DNA of 64,000 nt from Candidatus Sulfotelmatobacter sp. (GCA_035504415.1 DATJRY010000005.1:161061-225060); one strand, 5' to 3'. Shown: positions 26,445-35,375, numbered from the stretch's first letter. Notes: a model not told the origin generated them from the sequence alone. Program-made: numbers and translations.

Positions 26445-27908
26445 GACTCCATCGTGGCGAACGAGCGGCGGCGCGTCTTCACGGATCTCTCACGGCGAGC
26501 GCGTCTATCGCATCGGAGCCCTCTCCCTCGACGCCGATCGGCTCGTCGTGTTGGCGAACGGCACACCGGTCGCGCTGGCGCCGAAGGCGGTTGCAACGCT
26601 TGCGTTGCTCGTCGAGCGCGCCGGTACGCCGGTCGCCAAAGACGAGTTCCTCGACACGATCTGGAGCGACGCCGACGTCGGCGAGGCGACGCTGGCGCAG
26701 AACGTCTACCTGTTGCGGCGCACGTTGCGGCTGCACGGTTTGGACGGTGCCATCCGTACGCTCCGCGCCGCGGGTACGTCTTTACCGCACCGGTCGCGCG
26801 CGACGCGTCGCCGCCGGCGTCACGTCGGCCGGCACCGCCGGCGGCTCCGGCGCGGCGGTGGCCGACCCTCGCGCTGACACTGCTCGCGTTGCTGGTGATG
26901 GGCGGCGGCGGCCCGGCGCCGGTACGCGGCACGCCCGCTCGGGCGAGCGCGCTCGCGCCGGAAGCCGATCGCCTGTACCGGTTGGGTCGCTACTATTGGC
27001 AGTTGCGAACGCTCGAGGGGATGACGCGCAGCATCGGCTACTTCCGCGCCGTCGTCGCCGCCGCACCGGACGACGTGCTCGGCTTCGCCGGGCTGGCCGA
27101 TGCGTACGCGGAGCTGGCGGAGTATCGCTGCGACGGCGGGCCGCCGTGCGCTCGCGAAACGGCGCTGGCGGCCCGCTATGCCGCCGCGGCGCTGACCCGC
27201 GATCCGAACGCTGCCGCCGCGCTGACCTCGCAAGCACGGATCATCGATCTCGCCGACGGCGATCCCGACCGTGCCGACGCGTGGTACCGACGCGCGATCG
27301 CCGCCGACCCGCGCTACGCGATCGCCCACGAATGGCGCGGGCTCGAACTGCTCTCCCGGGGACGGCTGACCGCGGCGCGCGCGGAGCTGACGCACGCCGC
27401 GCAGCTCGAACCGGTCGCGACCGTGATCTATGCCGGGCTCGCGCGTGCTGCGTTCTACCAGCGCGACTACCGCGTCGCGCTCGCGTACGCGCGCGAAGCG
27501 ATCGCCCTCAATCCGCGCCGCGTCGAGTCGCTCGTGGTGATCGGCCTCGCGTCCGAGGAGCTTGGCCGGGCGAGTGCGGCGCGGACGGCGTTTCGTCGCC
27601 TCGCCGCCGTCGACGCGGACGTGCCCGACGAGCGCGCGCTCGAAGCGGCGTTGTCGGTGCGCGCCGGACGCCGGACGCCGGGGCTGCGCGCGCTCGACGC
27701 GATCGTGCGCAGCCACCCGCGGGGCGACTATGCGCTGCTCGATGCCGCGCTGGGCTACGTCGCCGCCGGCCGGCCCGCGACCGCGCTGCGGCTGCTACCG
27801 CGCGTGCGCTTCGGCTACGGTCTCTCGCGCACGTGGCTCGCGCTCGATCCGCGGCTCGACCCGGTGCGGCGCGATCGCCGGTTCGCGTCCTGGACGCGTG
27901 CGGACTGA
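26443..27908 (+). pseudogene. CadC/ToxR-like membrane winged-helix regulator with TPR domain, interrupted by a one-base frameshift
   Basis: From ATG 26443 the first frame encodes a winged-helix DNA-binding domain (YRIGALSLDADRLVVL, FLDTIWSDADVGEATLAQNV, LRRTLRLHGLDGAIRT). It loses homology at about 26761, and the expected PRRGYVFTAPV wing continues in another frame, as if one base were missing in CTCCGC at 26761-26766. The second frame then runs to 27908, with a membrane helix (TLALTLLALLVMGG) and tetratricopeptide-like repeats (AEADR, ADAWYRRAIAADPRYAIAHEWRGLEL, VALAYAREAIALNPRR). The intact protein would be a membrane-anchored regulator of about 488 residues. A sequencing error and a real lesion are equally possible. 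It is divergent from the serine hydrolase. Confidence 0.8.
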
Positions 27909-27913
27909 AGACG

Positions 27914-29428
27914 CTACGCGCGCGCAGCCGTGCGTGCGCGCAGCTCGGTCTTGATCACCTTGCCCACGCTGGTGCGGGGCAGCGCGTCGACGAACGTGAT
28001 CGTGCGTGGCTTCTTGTAGCCCGCGATCAGCGTGCGGCAGTGCTCGATCAGCGCCGCCTCGTCGGCCCGGGCGCCCGGCGCCAGCTCGACGAACGCGGCG
28101 ACCGCTTCGCCGTACACCGCGTCGGGGACGCCGATCACGGCCGCGTCGGCGACGGCCGGGTGCGCGAGCAGCGCGCGCTCGACTTCCTTCGAATAGATGT
28201 TCAGGCCGCCGCTGAGGATCATGTCCTTCTTGCGGTCGACGACGTAGAGGTAGCCCGCGTCGTCGAAGCGGCCCAGATCGCCCGTGTGCAGCCAGCCGTC
28301 GCGCAGCGTCTGCGCCGTCTCCTCGGGACGCCCGTAGTAGGCGCGCATCGCAAGGCCCGTGCCGGGCTCGCCGCAGCGCACGATGATCTCGCCGACCTTG
28401 CCGGCCGGGACGTCGGCGCCGGCCTCGTCGATCAGCCGAATCTCGACGCCCACCGTCGGGCGCCCGACCGAGCCCGCGTGCGCGACCTGCTCGTGCGGCA
28501 GCAGCGTGGTGATGCTGCCGGCCTCGGTCATCGCCAAGAACGAGTACAGCTGCAGCCGCGGCAGCGCGCGCAGCAGCTTCTCCTTGACCGCGATCGGGAA
28601 CGCCTCGCCGGTCGCCAGCACCACGCGCAGGGTCGCGCAGCGCGACGCGTCGCGCTCGAGCTCGGGGAGCAGCAGCCGCGCGATGGTCGGCACGATCCCG
28701 GCCACGGTGATGCGTTCGCGCGCGATCGTCTCGAGGACGTCGGCGGCGTCGAAGCGCGGCATCACCACCAGCGTCGCGCCCAAGCTGACCGCGTTGAGCA
28801 GCCGTGCGATCGCGGTGCGGTGCGCCAGCGGCGTCGTCACCAAAATGCGGTCCGCCTCGCTCAGACGCCAATCGACGTCGTTGATGAACGCCATCACGAC
28901 CAGGTTGGCATGGGTGACGATCGCGCCTTTGGGCGCGCCGGTCGTCCCGGAGGTGTAGCAGATCAGCGCGTCGTCGAGCTCGCCGGGGATCGGCGGCAGC
29001 GGCTCCTCGCCGCCTTCGGCGACCAGGTCGTCGAGACCGCGCGCCGGATCGCAGGCCAGCCAGATCGTCGTGCCCGTCCCGATCGCCAGCGCGACGGTGG
29101 CCGCGTGCGAGGGCGCGCCGAGCGCCACCAACGGCGCGCAGTCGGCGATCACGTGCGCCAGCTCGTGCGCCGTCAGCCGGACGTTGACCGGCACGACGAT
29201 CGCCCCGCACTTGACGACGGCATAGAACGCCTCGACCCACGCCGGCCCGTTGTCGAGCACGACCAGCACGCGCTCGCCCGGGCCGACGCCGCGCCGCCGC
29301 AGCGCCCGTGCCGCGGCATCGGTGCGCGCGTGCAGCGCGCCGTAGCTCAGGCGGAGATCGCCGCACACGACCGCTTCGCGCTCGGGATGGCGCAGCGCCA
29401 TCCCCGCTAGGAAGCTGCCGATCTTCAT
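27914..29428 (-). CDS. AMP-dependent acyl-CoA synthetase
   Basis: 504 residues from ATG 29428. ANL superfamily: phosphate loop YTSGTTGAPKG, the DGWLHTGDLGRFD hinge and YKKPRTITFVDALPRTSVGKVIKTEL with the catalytic Lys near the end. The closest general class is fatty/aromatic carboxylate-CoA ligase; the substrate is not resolved. As last gene of the operon that starts with IclR at 35239, it would activate the acid imported by the ABC transporter, feeding the crotonase and thiolase-fold enzymes encoded upstream. Confidence 0.85.
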   Translation of the reverse strand: MKIGSFLAGMALRHPEREAVVCGDLRLSYGALHARTDAAARALRRRGVGPGERVLVVLDNGPAWVEAFYAVVKCGAIVVPVNVRLTAHELAHVIADCAPLVALGAPSHAATVALAIGTGTTIWLACDPARGLDDLVAEGGEEPLPPIPGELDDALICYTSGTTGAPKGAIVTHANLVVMAFINDVDWRLSEADRILVTTPLAHRTAIARLLNAVSLGATLVVMPRFDAADVLETIARERITVAGIVPTIARLLLPELERDASRCATLRVVLATGEAFPIAVKEKLLRALPRLQLYSFLAMTEAGSITTLLPHEQVAHAGSVGRPTVGVEIRLIDEAGADVPAGKVGEIIVRCGEPGTGLAMRAYYGRPEETAQTLRDGWLHTGDLGRFDDAGYLYVVDRKKDMILSGGLNIYSKEVERALLAHPAVADAAVIGVPDAVYGEAVAAFVELAPGARADEAALIEHCRTLIAGYKKPRTITFVDALPRTSVGKVIKTELRARTAARA

Positions 29429-29438
29429 CGCGCGGCGC

Positions 29439-29852
29439 TCACTCCGCGGGGACGAAGACCGGGTAGTGCTGGTCGGCGAGCTGCTCGAAGGCCACTCGCA
29501 CCCGCATCCCGATCCGCACCTGCTCGGGCGGGACGTCGATGACGCGCGCGATGATCCGCACGCCCTCGTCGAGCTGCACGGTCGCCACCGCGTACGGCAC
29601 GAGCGGCGCGAAGTCGGGCGGCGCGACGCGCGCGATCGTGCACGCGAAGACCTCGCCCGTCCCCTTCACCGCGCGCCATTCGAGGTTACGGCTGCCGGTG
29701 TAGATGCTGACCGGACGCGGATAGTGCTGGAAGCGGCCGCTGTCGCGGCAGAACTGCAGCACCAGCTTCCCCTCGCGGGCACCGTCCCAGAACGGCTGCG
29801 AGTCGACGTAGGTGCCGATCTTCGGCGCGCGCCGCGCTTTGGGCTCGCTCAT
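29439..29852 (-). CDS. OB-fold protein (DUF35/ChsH2-like), partner of the thiolase-fold enzyme
   Basis: 137 residues; ATG 29852 overlaps the thiolase stop by ATGA. The C-terminal half is the DUF35 OB-fold (EVFACTIARVAPPDFAPLVPYAVATVQLDEGVR). The N-terminal rubredoxin-like zinc ribbon normally has CxxC...CxxC, but here the region LQFCRDSGRFQHYPRP keeps only one Cys, so zinc binding is probably lost. In steroid and benzylsuccinate pathways such proteins form stable complexes with thiolase-fold aldolases or acyltransferases. Obligate coupling to the preceding gene supports that. Confidence 0.82.
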   Translation of the reverse strand: MSEPKARRAPKIGTYVDSQPFWDGAREGKLVLQFCRDSGRFQHYPRPVSIYTGSRNLEWRAVKGTGEVFACTIARVAPPDFAPLVPYAVATVQLDEGVRIIARVIDVPPEQVRIGMRVRVAFEQLADQHYPVFVPAE

Positions 29853-31024
29853 CGTGACGTCTCCAGGATCAGCACGTTGCTGACCGACCAATTGCGCGCG
29901 TAGGGGATGACGCCGATCCCGGTGACCATCGCGTTGCGCGGGTCGGGGACTTGGCGTTCGCCGGCCTCGCCGAACAGCTGGCGCACTGCCTCGACCAGGT
30001 TGAGGCCGCCGCTGGCCAAGCCCGGCTGACCGCACGAGATCTGTCCGCCGCCGGTGTTGAGCGGCAACGTGCCGGTCGGCGAAAGGTCGGTCTCGAGCAC
30101 GTAGCGCGAACCCTCGCCGCGCGCGCAGAAACCGATCTGCTCGAGCTGCAGCAGCACCGCGATGGTGAAGTCGTCGTACGGCTGGAACATCCGCACGTCG
30201 GCGTGCGTCATCCCGGCCTGCGCCAGCGCGCGCGGACCGACGCGAGTGAAGCCGCTCTCGGTCACGTCGGCTTCGGGCTCCGTGCCGAGGTGGTTCGTCA
30301 GCTCGGCGTAACCGACCGGGAACGCGCGCTGCCGCAGCCCCAGCCGGTCGGCGTTCTCCACGCTCGTCACCAGCACGGCGTTGGCCCCGTCGGCCCACAT
30401 CACCGAGTCCAGCAGCCGCAGCGGATCGAAGACCATCCGCGAGGCGCGATAGTCGTCGAGCGTGAGCGGCTTACGCAGCTTGCCGCACGCGTTCTCGTTG
30501 CGCAGCGCGCCCGCGCGCTGCGTGATCGCGATCTTGCCCAGCGCGTCGGGATCGAGCGCGTGGTCGCGCACGTAGCGGCTCATCATGAGCCCGAACATCC
30601 CCGGCGGTCCTTGGATCCCGGTCGGGTCCTGGAACTCGTCCTTGTAGGCGGCGTAGTTCGCGGCCCAGTGCGTGCTGGGCGCGTCGCCGCCGATGACCAG
30701 CGCCGTCGTGCACAGGCCGTCGCGGATCGCGCCCGCCGCGCGGGCGACGCCGCCGATGCTCGAGGCGCCGCCGAGTCCGCCCAGCTGCAGCCAGGTCGGG
30801 CTCAAGCCCAGCGCGTCGGCCATGTAGACGGCGTAGAACGGGTTGGCGGCTTCGCTCAGCGCGACGGCGACGTTCATTCCGTCGATCTCGCGCTTGTCGA
30901 TGCCGGTGCGTTCGAGCAGCTGCGCGAGCGCTTCGCCGCACAGGTCGTAGGCGCTGCGGCCCGTCTTGACGTCGATCTTCGTCTCGGCGTAGCCGACGAT
31001 CGCGATGTCGCGTGCCACGCTCAT
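29849..31024 (-). CDS. Thiolase-fold protein (SCP-x/Ltp2 group) without the usual nucleophilic Cys
   Basis: 391 residues; ATG 31024 overlaps the crotonase stop by ATGA. The fold is thiolase-like (RDIAIVGYAETK, the paired NTGGGQISCG and IGVIPYAR elements). At the nucleophile position the sequence reads LGGLGGASSIGG, with Ala-Ser where catalytic thiolases have Cys, and the NxHGG loop appears as NTGGG. The retained Tyr in PYDDFTIAVLLQLEQIGFC matches Ltp2-type retro-aldolases, which work with a DUF35 partner, as encoded next. An aldolase acting on a beta-hydroxyacyl-CoA is the best inference, though a degenerate thiolase cannot be excluded. Confidence 0.8.
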   Translation of the reverse strand: MSVARDIAIVGYAETKIDVKTGRSAYDLCGEALAQLLERTGIDKREIDGMNVAVALSEAANPFYAVYMADALGLSPTWLQLGGLGGASSIGGVARAAGAIRDGLCTTALVIGGDAPSTHWAANYAAYKDEFQDPTGIQGPPGMFGLMMSRYVRDHALDPDALGKIAITQRAGALRNENACGKLRKPLTLDDYRASRMVFDPLRLLDSVMWADGANAVLVTSVENADRLGLRQRAFPVGYAELTNHLGTEPEADVTESGFTRVGPRALAQAGMTHADVRMFQPYDDFTIAVLLQLEQIGFCARGEGSRYVLETDLSPTGTLPLNTGGGQISCGQPGLASGGLNLVEAVRQLFGEAGERQVPDPRNAMVTGIGVIPYARNWSVSNVLILETSR

Positions 31025-31824
31025 TGGCCCTTGAACGCGGGCGTGCGCTTTTCGCGGAAGGCCGCCAGGCCTTCGTCGCGATCGTCGGTGAGGTAGAGGA
31101 AGAACGACGCGTCGCCTTCGTACGCCATCCCGTTGGCCAGCGAGAGGTCGGCGCCGCGCTCGATCGCGAGCTTGCTCATCATGACCGAGATCGGCGCGCC
31201 GGCGGCGATCGTCTCGGCCAGCTCGCGCGCTTTGGTCATCGCTTCGCCGGCGGGCGCGACGTGGTTGACGATGCGGTACCCCAGCGCGTCCTGCGCGGAG
31301 AGCCGGCGCCCGGTCCAGATCAGCTCCTTCGCCAGCGGCTTGCCGACCAGCCGCGCCAGCGTCTGCGTTCCGCCGCCGCCCGGCATCATCCCCAGCTTGA
31401 CTTCGGGCAGGCCGAACGTCGCCCGTTCGCCGGCGACGATGAAGTCGGCGCACAGCGCCAGCTCGAAGCCGCCGCCCAGCGCGTAGCCTTCGACGACCGC
31501 GATGACCGGCTTGCTGTACTCGGGCAGTGCGCGGAACAGCTGGCCGGTCTTGCGCACGCGGCGGCGTTTGCGGTAGAAGTCGAACTTCTCGCGCGGCCCG
31601 ATCGCGAACTCGCTGGTGTCGATCCCGGTGCAGAACGCCTTGTCGGTCCCCGACAACAGCACCGCGGCGATCGCGCGATCGCTCTCCGCGTCGGCCAACA
31701 GCTCGAGGATCTCCGCGGCGGTCTGCTCGCGGATCGCGTTCATCTTCTCGGGGCGCTGGATCTGGATCTCCAGCCAACGCTCCCTCCGCACGACGACGAC
31801 GTCCTGCGGATCGGTGGTACTCAC
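31021..31824 (-). CDS. Enoyl-CoA hydratase/isomerase (crotonase)
   Basis: 267 residues from GTG 31824, with GGAG thirteen bases upstream overlapping the ATPase stop. Crotonase oxyanion-hole segments CTGIDTSEF and ALGGGFELALCADF are intact, and LPEVKLGMMPGGGG carries one of the usual catalytic Glu residues. It would hydrate an enoyl-CoA, giving the hydroxyacyl-CoA for the thiolase-fold enzyme encoded next. Together with the CoA ligase this makes a short side-chain-degradation pathway. Confidence 0.87.
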   Translation of the reverse strand: MSTTDPQDVVVVRRERWLEIQIQRPEKMNAIREQTAAEILELLADAESDRAIAAVLLSGTDKAFCTGIDTSEFAIGPREKFDFYRKRRRVRKTGQLFRALPEYSKPVIAVVEGYALGGGFELALCADFIVAGERATFGLPEVKLGMMPGGGGTQTLARLVGKPLAKELIWTGRRLSAQDALGYRIVNHVAPAGEAMTKARELAETIAAGAPISVMMSKLAIERGADLSLANGMAYEGDASFFLYLTDDRDEGLAAFREKRTPAFKGQ

Positions 31825-31833
31825 GGTGGTGGT

Positions 31834-32586
31834 TTACTCCTGACGGGACGAGATCGCGTCGCCGAGCATCGCGGCCGCGATGCGGTCGACGAGCGCGCGC
31901 GGATCGGGGTGATCGGCCGGACGCAGCTCGAGCACGACGTGCGCCGGAGCCGCGAGGACGACGACGCGGTCGGCCATCTCGATCGCGTCCTCGATGCGGT
32001 GGGTGATGAACAGGCACGTCTTGCCCAGGTCGTGGACGAGCGCGCGGAAGTCGCGGCGCAGCTCCGCCGAGGTCACCTGGTCGAGCTGGCTGAACGACTC
32101 GTCGAGCAGCACGATCTCGGGATCGACGGCCAGCGCGCGCGCCAGCGAGACGCGCTGCCGCATCCCGCCCGACAGCTCGTGCGGATACTTCTCCTCGGCG
32201 CCGGTCATCTTCACCCGGGCCAGCCACGTGCGCGCGCGCTCGAGCGCCTGCGTACGCGGCGTGCCGCCGATCTGCAAGCCCAGCGCGACGTTCTCGAGCG
32301 TCGTGCGCCACGGCAACAGCCGGTCGGTCTGGAAGCTGATGGCGAGCTTGCCGCGCAGCGCGCGAAACTCGCGGAACGGATCGCAGCCCGCCACCAGCGC
32401 GTGGCCGGACGATGGTGCCAGCGCGCCGAGGATGACGTTGATCGCGGTGCTCTTGCCGGCGCCGGTCCGCCCGACCAGCGCGACGATCTCGCCGCGCTCG
32501 ACGATCAGGCTCAGGTTCTCGACCGCCGTCACCCCGTTGAAGCTGCAGGTGACGCGATCGAGCACGATCTCGGGCTGCACGCTCAT
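31834..32586 (-). CDS. ABC transporter ATPase, nitrate/sulfonate/taurine (SsuB/TauB) type
   Basis: 250 residues. Walker A GRTGAGKS, signature LSGGMRQRVSLARAL, Walker B EIVLLDES and H-loop ITHRIEDAIEMADRV. ATG 32586 overlaps the permease stop by ATGA. It energises the permease encoded upstream with the SsuA-like binding protein. Family members import small organic anions; in this operon the cargo is likely an aromatic or aliphatic carboxylate rather than a sulfonate, because CoA-pathway enzymes follow and no sulfonate oxygenase is present. Confidence 0.88.
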   Translation of the reverse strand: MSVQPEIVLDRVTCSFNGVTAVENLSLIVERGEIVALVGRTGAGKSTAINVILGALAPSSGHALVAGCDPFREFRALRGKLAISFQTDRLLPWRTTLENVALGLQIGGTPRTQALERARTWLARVKMTGAEEKYPHELSGGMRQRVSLARALAVDPEIVLLDESFSQLDQVTSAELRRDFRALVHDLGKTCLFITHRIEDAIEMADRVVVLAAPAHVVLELRPADHPDPRALVDRIAAAMLGDAISSRQE

Positions 32587-33410
32587 CGCACGGCCACCTC
32601 GCCGCGCCAGTGCAAGAGCCGTCGCTCGATCGCACCGATCAGGGCCTGCAGGATCAGATTGAACGCGACCAGCAGCACGGTCCACGCCAGGATGTCGTCC
32701 ATCTCGAAGGCCGACTCGGCGACGGCCATCTTCGCGCCGATGCCCACCGCCGCGCCGATCAGCTCGGCAAAGACCACCATGCGAATCGCGTAGCCGATCG
32801 CCGACTTGGTCGTCAGGATGACGTACGGGATCAGGTGCGGGAAGAGCAGGTAGCGAAACGTCTGCAACGGCCTGGGCCGAAAGCTCTCGACCATCTCGAG
32901 CAGCTCTTTGGGCAACGCCTGCAGTCCGTCGTAGACGTTGATCGCGTAGAATGGCAGTATGATCAAGAACAGGATGAAAAAGATCCGCTCTTCCGTGTTC
33001 CGGAACCAGAAGACGGCGATCAGCATCCACGAGAGCGCCGGGACGCCGGTGACGACGACCAGCAGCACGCGGATATACGGCCGCAGCCAGGTCGCACCCA
33101 GCATCACGACGCCCAGCGCCGAGCCGACGACCAGCGAAGCGAGCACCGCGGCGAACAGACGCAGCAGCGTCGCGACGACGTCGCCGGTATCGTGGGTCAG
33201 CTCGTTCCAGAGCGCGCGCAGGATGACCAGCGGCGCCGGCATGATGTAGGCCGGCACGAAGAAGCTGGCGATCTGAATCGCGGCGACGATCGCGACGATG
33301 ACGACCACGCCGGCGATCGCGTCGGCGCGCTGCCCGCGCCCGCGCGCGCCGCGTGCCGGCGCGTCGACCGCGCCGACGCCGAGCTCAGCGGACGGCGAAG
33401 AAACCATCAT
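32583..33410 (-). CDS. ABC transporter permease (SsuC/TauC type)
   Basis: 275 residues starting at the first of two tandem ATG codons (33410 or 33407), which overlap the end of the binding-protein gene. Six membrane helices are predicted, beginning AIAGVVVIVAIVAAIQIASF. The cytoplasmic EAA-like coupling loop is LEMVESFRPRPLQTFRYLLFPHLIPYV. Works with the ATPase and binding protein. The roughly 30 residues before the first helix are polar and low-complexity, so the true start could be later. Confidence 0.86.
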   Translation of the reverse strand: MMVSSPSAELGVGAVDAPARGARGRGQRADAIAGVVVIVAIVAAIQIASFFVPAYIMPAPLVILRALWNELTHDTGDVVATLLRLFAAVLASLVVGSALGVVMLGATWLRPYIRVLLVVVTGVPALSWMLIAVFWFRNTEERIFFILFLIILPFYAINVYDGLQALPKELLEMVESFRPRPLQTFRYLLFPHLIPYVILTTKSAIGYAIRMVVFAELIGAAVGIGAKMAVAESAFEMDDILAWTVLLVAFNLILQALIGAIERRLLHWRGEVAVR

Positions 33411-34377
33411 CCAGCTTGCGCGGGAGCTGTCCGTTCTTGAGCAGGTACGCGGCGGCCGTGGCGACGTTCTTGCGGCCCTCGGGATCACTCATCGGCCACG
33501 CTTCGAAGGTGAAGCGCCCGGCCGAGAAGCCCAGCTTGAGCGCCGCCGGCGGAATGTCCATCTTGGGCGCCGAGTCGGCGATGGCCGCATCTTGATTGGT
33601 TGTGATCCAATGGATCGCGTCGGCGAACGCGGCGGCGACCTTGCCGCCGATGCCCGGGGCCGCGTCGAGCGCCGGCTTGCGCCCGGCCAGCCCGAAGAAC
33701 GGCATCGGCGAACCCAGGTGGCGCCGGAAGTCCTCGCCGGCATCGTAGATGACGCGCAGCGACGGGTCACGCGCGATCCCCACGCTGACGCTGGGCTCCC
33801 ACGAGACCGCCGCGTCGGCGCGGTTGGCAGAGACCAGCGTGACCGCGGTCGCCGGACTCTCGACGTTCTGCACCGTCGCGTCGTGTTCGAGGTCGACGTG
33901 ATGGAAGTCGCGCAGCGCGGCCGCCGCCAGCCGGTACGTCCCCGACGAGAGGACGCCGGCGACCGTCTTGCCTTTCAATTCTTCGGGATTCGCCGGGCCG
34001 TGCGCGCCCGCGACGACGCTGACCATCCCGGCCGTCGTCAGCGTCGCCAGCAGCGCGACCGGCGCGCCGGCGAGATAACGCTGCGCGAACGCGTCCCAGC
34101 CGCCGATCGCGATGTCGGTCGTGCCGGCGATGAAGTCGTTGTAGTACGCGCTCAGCGAGGGCTGAATGCCCAGCACGTCGAGCTGGAAGCCGTGCTTGAC
34201 GTCGAAGTGGTTGCGCAGCACCGCGTCGTTGAGGATGACGCCGAACCCGGTCGAGAGCGTCTGGCACTTGACGTGCGGGAGGTCGGCGGCCCGCGCGATC
34301 CGGGGGACGGCGATCGCCGTGCCGGCCAGAGCGGCTCCTCCCGCGATGAACGTTGCGCGACCGATGCTCGTGCTCAT
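33385..34377 (-). CDS. ABC transporter substrate-binding protein, SsuA/NMT1-like
   Basis: 330 residues with a cleavable signal (MSTSIGRATFIAGGAALAGTAIAVPRIARA). AAAGGAGA nine bases before ATG 34377 is one of the best ribosome-binding sites in the window. The fold has two lobes with the ligand-contact patterns GTTDIAIGGWDAFAQ and SANRADAAVSWEPSVSVG. It determines transporter specificity, but the ligand is not readable from sequence. It follows the IclR gene by 31 bases. Confidence 0.86.
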   Translation of the reverse strand: MSTSIGRATFIAGGAALAGTAIAVPRIARAADLPHVKCQTLSTGFGVILNDAVLRNHFDVKHGFQLDVLGIQPSLSAYYNDFIAGTTDIAIGGWDAFAQRYLAGAPVALLATLTTAGMVSVVAGAHGPANPEELKGKTVAGVLSSGTYRLAAAALRDFHHVDLEHDATVQNVESPATAVTLVSANRADAAVSWEPSVSVGIARDPSLRVIYDAGEDFRRHLGSPMPFFGLAGRKPALDAAPGIGGKVAAAFADAIHWITTNQDAAIADSAPKMDIPPAALKLGFSAGRFTFEAWPMSDPEGRKNVATAAAYLLKNGQLPRKLDDGFFAVR

Positions 34378-34408
34378 GCCTTCGTCTCCTTTGTTGGTCT
34401 ATCGGCCC

Positions 34409-35239
34409 TTATGCGCCGAGCGCTTCGCGGCGCCGGTGGCCGCCGAAGATCGGCGGCAGGTCGATCGGTGCCGCGGCGATCCGGTGCAGCACGGGCAGGA
34501 TGCGATCGCGCACTTCGGCCGGCGCGAACGAGGCGGTCGGGCCGACCGCGTTGAGGGCGGCGACGACGCGGCCTTCCGCATCGCGCAGCGGCACCGCCGC
34601 GCTGGCGATCCCGGTCTCGATCATCCGCAGCGCGACCGCATAGCCGTCGCGGCGCACCTGCGCGAGATCGGTCAGCAGCGTCGGCAGATCGGCGATCGTG
34701 TTCTCGGTATAGACGGCGAACGCGCCCTCACCGTAGAGCGCGCGCACGCGCGCTTCGGGCAAGTGCGCCAGCAAGACGCGGCCGATCGCCGTCGCGTGCG
34801 CCGGCAGCGCCGAGCCGGCATGGACTTCGAACGGCAGCAGCTGGCGCACCGCGCTGCGCGCGACGTGCACGACGACGCGCCCTTCGAGGATGCCGACGTT
34901 GGCGGTGTGGCCCAGCTCGTCGGAGACGAGCGTGACCCGCGCTTGCAGATCGGGATCGTTGAGCGCGGTGCGCACCTTGGCGCCGACCCACATCAGCTTC
35001 GGTCCCGCTCGATACACCTTGGTCTCGGGATTGAACGAGAGGTACTCGAGCGCCGTCCAGGTCTGCAAGATGCGGTGCGCGACCGAGTGCCCGAGGCCCA
35101 GGCGGCGCTGCACGTCGCGCAGCGTGAGTGCTCCCTCACCGACCAGCAGCTCGAGGACCTCGGCCGAGCGGCCCACGGTCCGTAATTGCTCGTCGTTCTT
35201 CCCGTTTCTCGGGAAGCTTTTCCCGTTTTCCACCTGCAT
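34409..35239 (-). CDS. IclR-family transcriptional regulator
   Basis: 276 residues if translated from ATG 35239; a downstream GTG would give about 250. The winged helix (GRSAEVLELLVGEGALTLRDVQRRLGLGHSVAHRIL) is followed by an effector-binding domain with ATAIGRVLLAHLPEARVRALYGE and DGYAVALRMIETGIASAAVPLRDAEG. It is the first gene of the ABC/acyl-CoA operon and divergent from the TonB receptor, so autoregulation together with control of the operon is likely. Palindromes at 35198-35224 fall in its 5' region. Confidence 0.87.
   Translation of the reverse strand: MQVENGKSFPRNGKNDEQLRTVGRSAEVLELLVGEGALTLRDVQRRLGLGHSVAHRILQTWTALEYLSFNPETKVYRAGPKLMWVGAKVRTALNDPDLQARVTLVSDELGHTANVGILEGRVVVHVARSAVRQLLPFEVHAGSALPAHATAIGRVLLAHLPEARVRALYGEGAFAVYTENTIADLPTLLTDLAQVRRDGYAVALRMIETGIASAAVPLRDAEGRVVAALNAVGPTASFAPAEVRDRILPVLHRIAAAPIDLPPIFGGHRRREALGA
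35198..35229. promoter_or_regulatory. TTCCCGTTT repeats and overlapping palindromes at the 5' end of the IclR gene
   Basis: CTTCCCG-N5-CGGGAAG (35198-35216) overlaps GGGAAGCTTTTCCC (35211-35224), and TTCCCGTTT occurs twice 21 bases apart, two helical turns. If the IclR start is at the later GTG, this block is upstream and could be its operator; if the start is 35239 it lies in codons 6-14. Confidence 0.4.
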
Positions 35240-35354
35240 CCGACTGTACGGCAACGCGTTGCGCCGGTCAACGCTCGCGGCGGACCGTTTCTCCAAGCGA
35301 AACCAAGCCCCAGTCCACGGGGAGGCTTGGATTTAGATTTTCCTCAGACAAGGA

Positions 35355-35368
35355 TTAGGACTACCTAA
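35355..35368. promoter_or_regulatory. Candidate iron-responsive operator before the TonB receptor
   Basis: TTAGG-ACTA-CCTAA ends eight bases before the TonB receptor start at 35376. The same arms and spacing recur at 37919-37932 before bfd. TTAGG-N4-CCTAA equals the first 14 bases of the classical DtxR/IdeR consensus TTAGGTTAGCCTAACCTAA apart from the four spacer bases. A bound repressor here would block translation initiation or transcription. Regulator identity is inferred. Confidence 0.6.
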
Positions 35369-35375
35369 CTCATGA

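Noticed and set aside
23766..26750. Long plus-strand open frame preceding the regulator
   Set aside because: It covers minus-strand flavoprotein and hydrolase genes; only its last part from about 26760 is real coding sequence of the frameshifted regulator.
26443..27908. Programmed ribosomal frameshift in the regulator gene
   Set aside because: No slippery heptamer such as A-AAA-AAG or stimulatory structure at the junction; a missing base is the simpler explanation.
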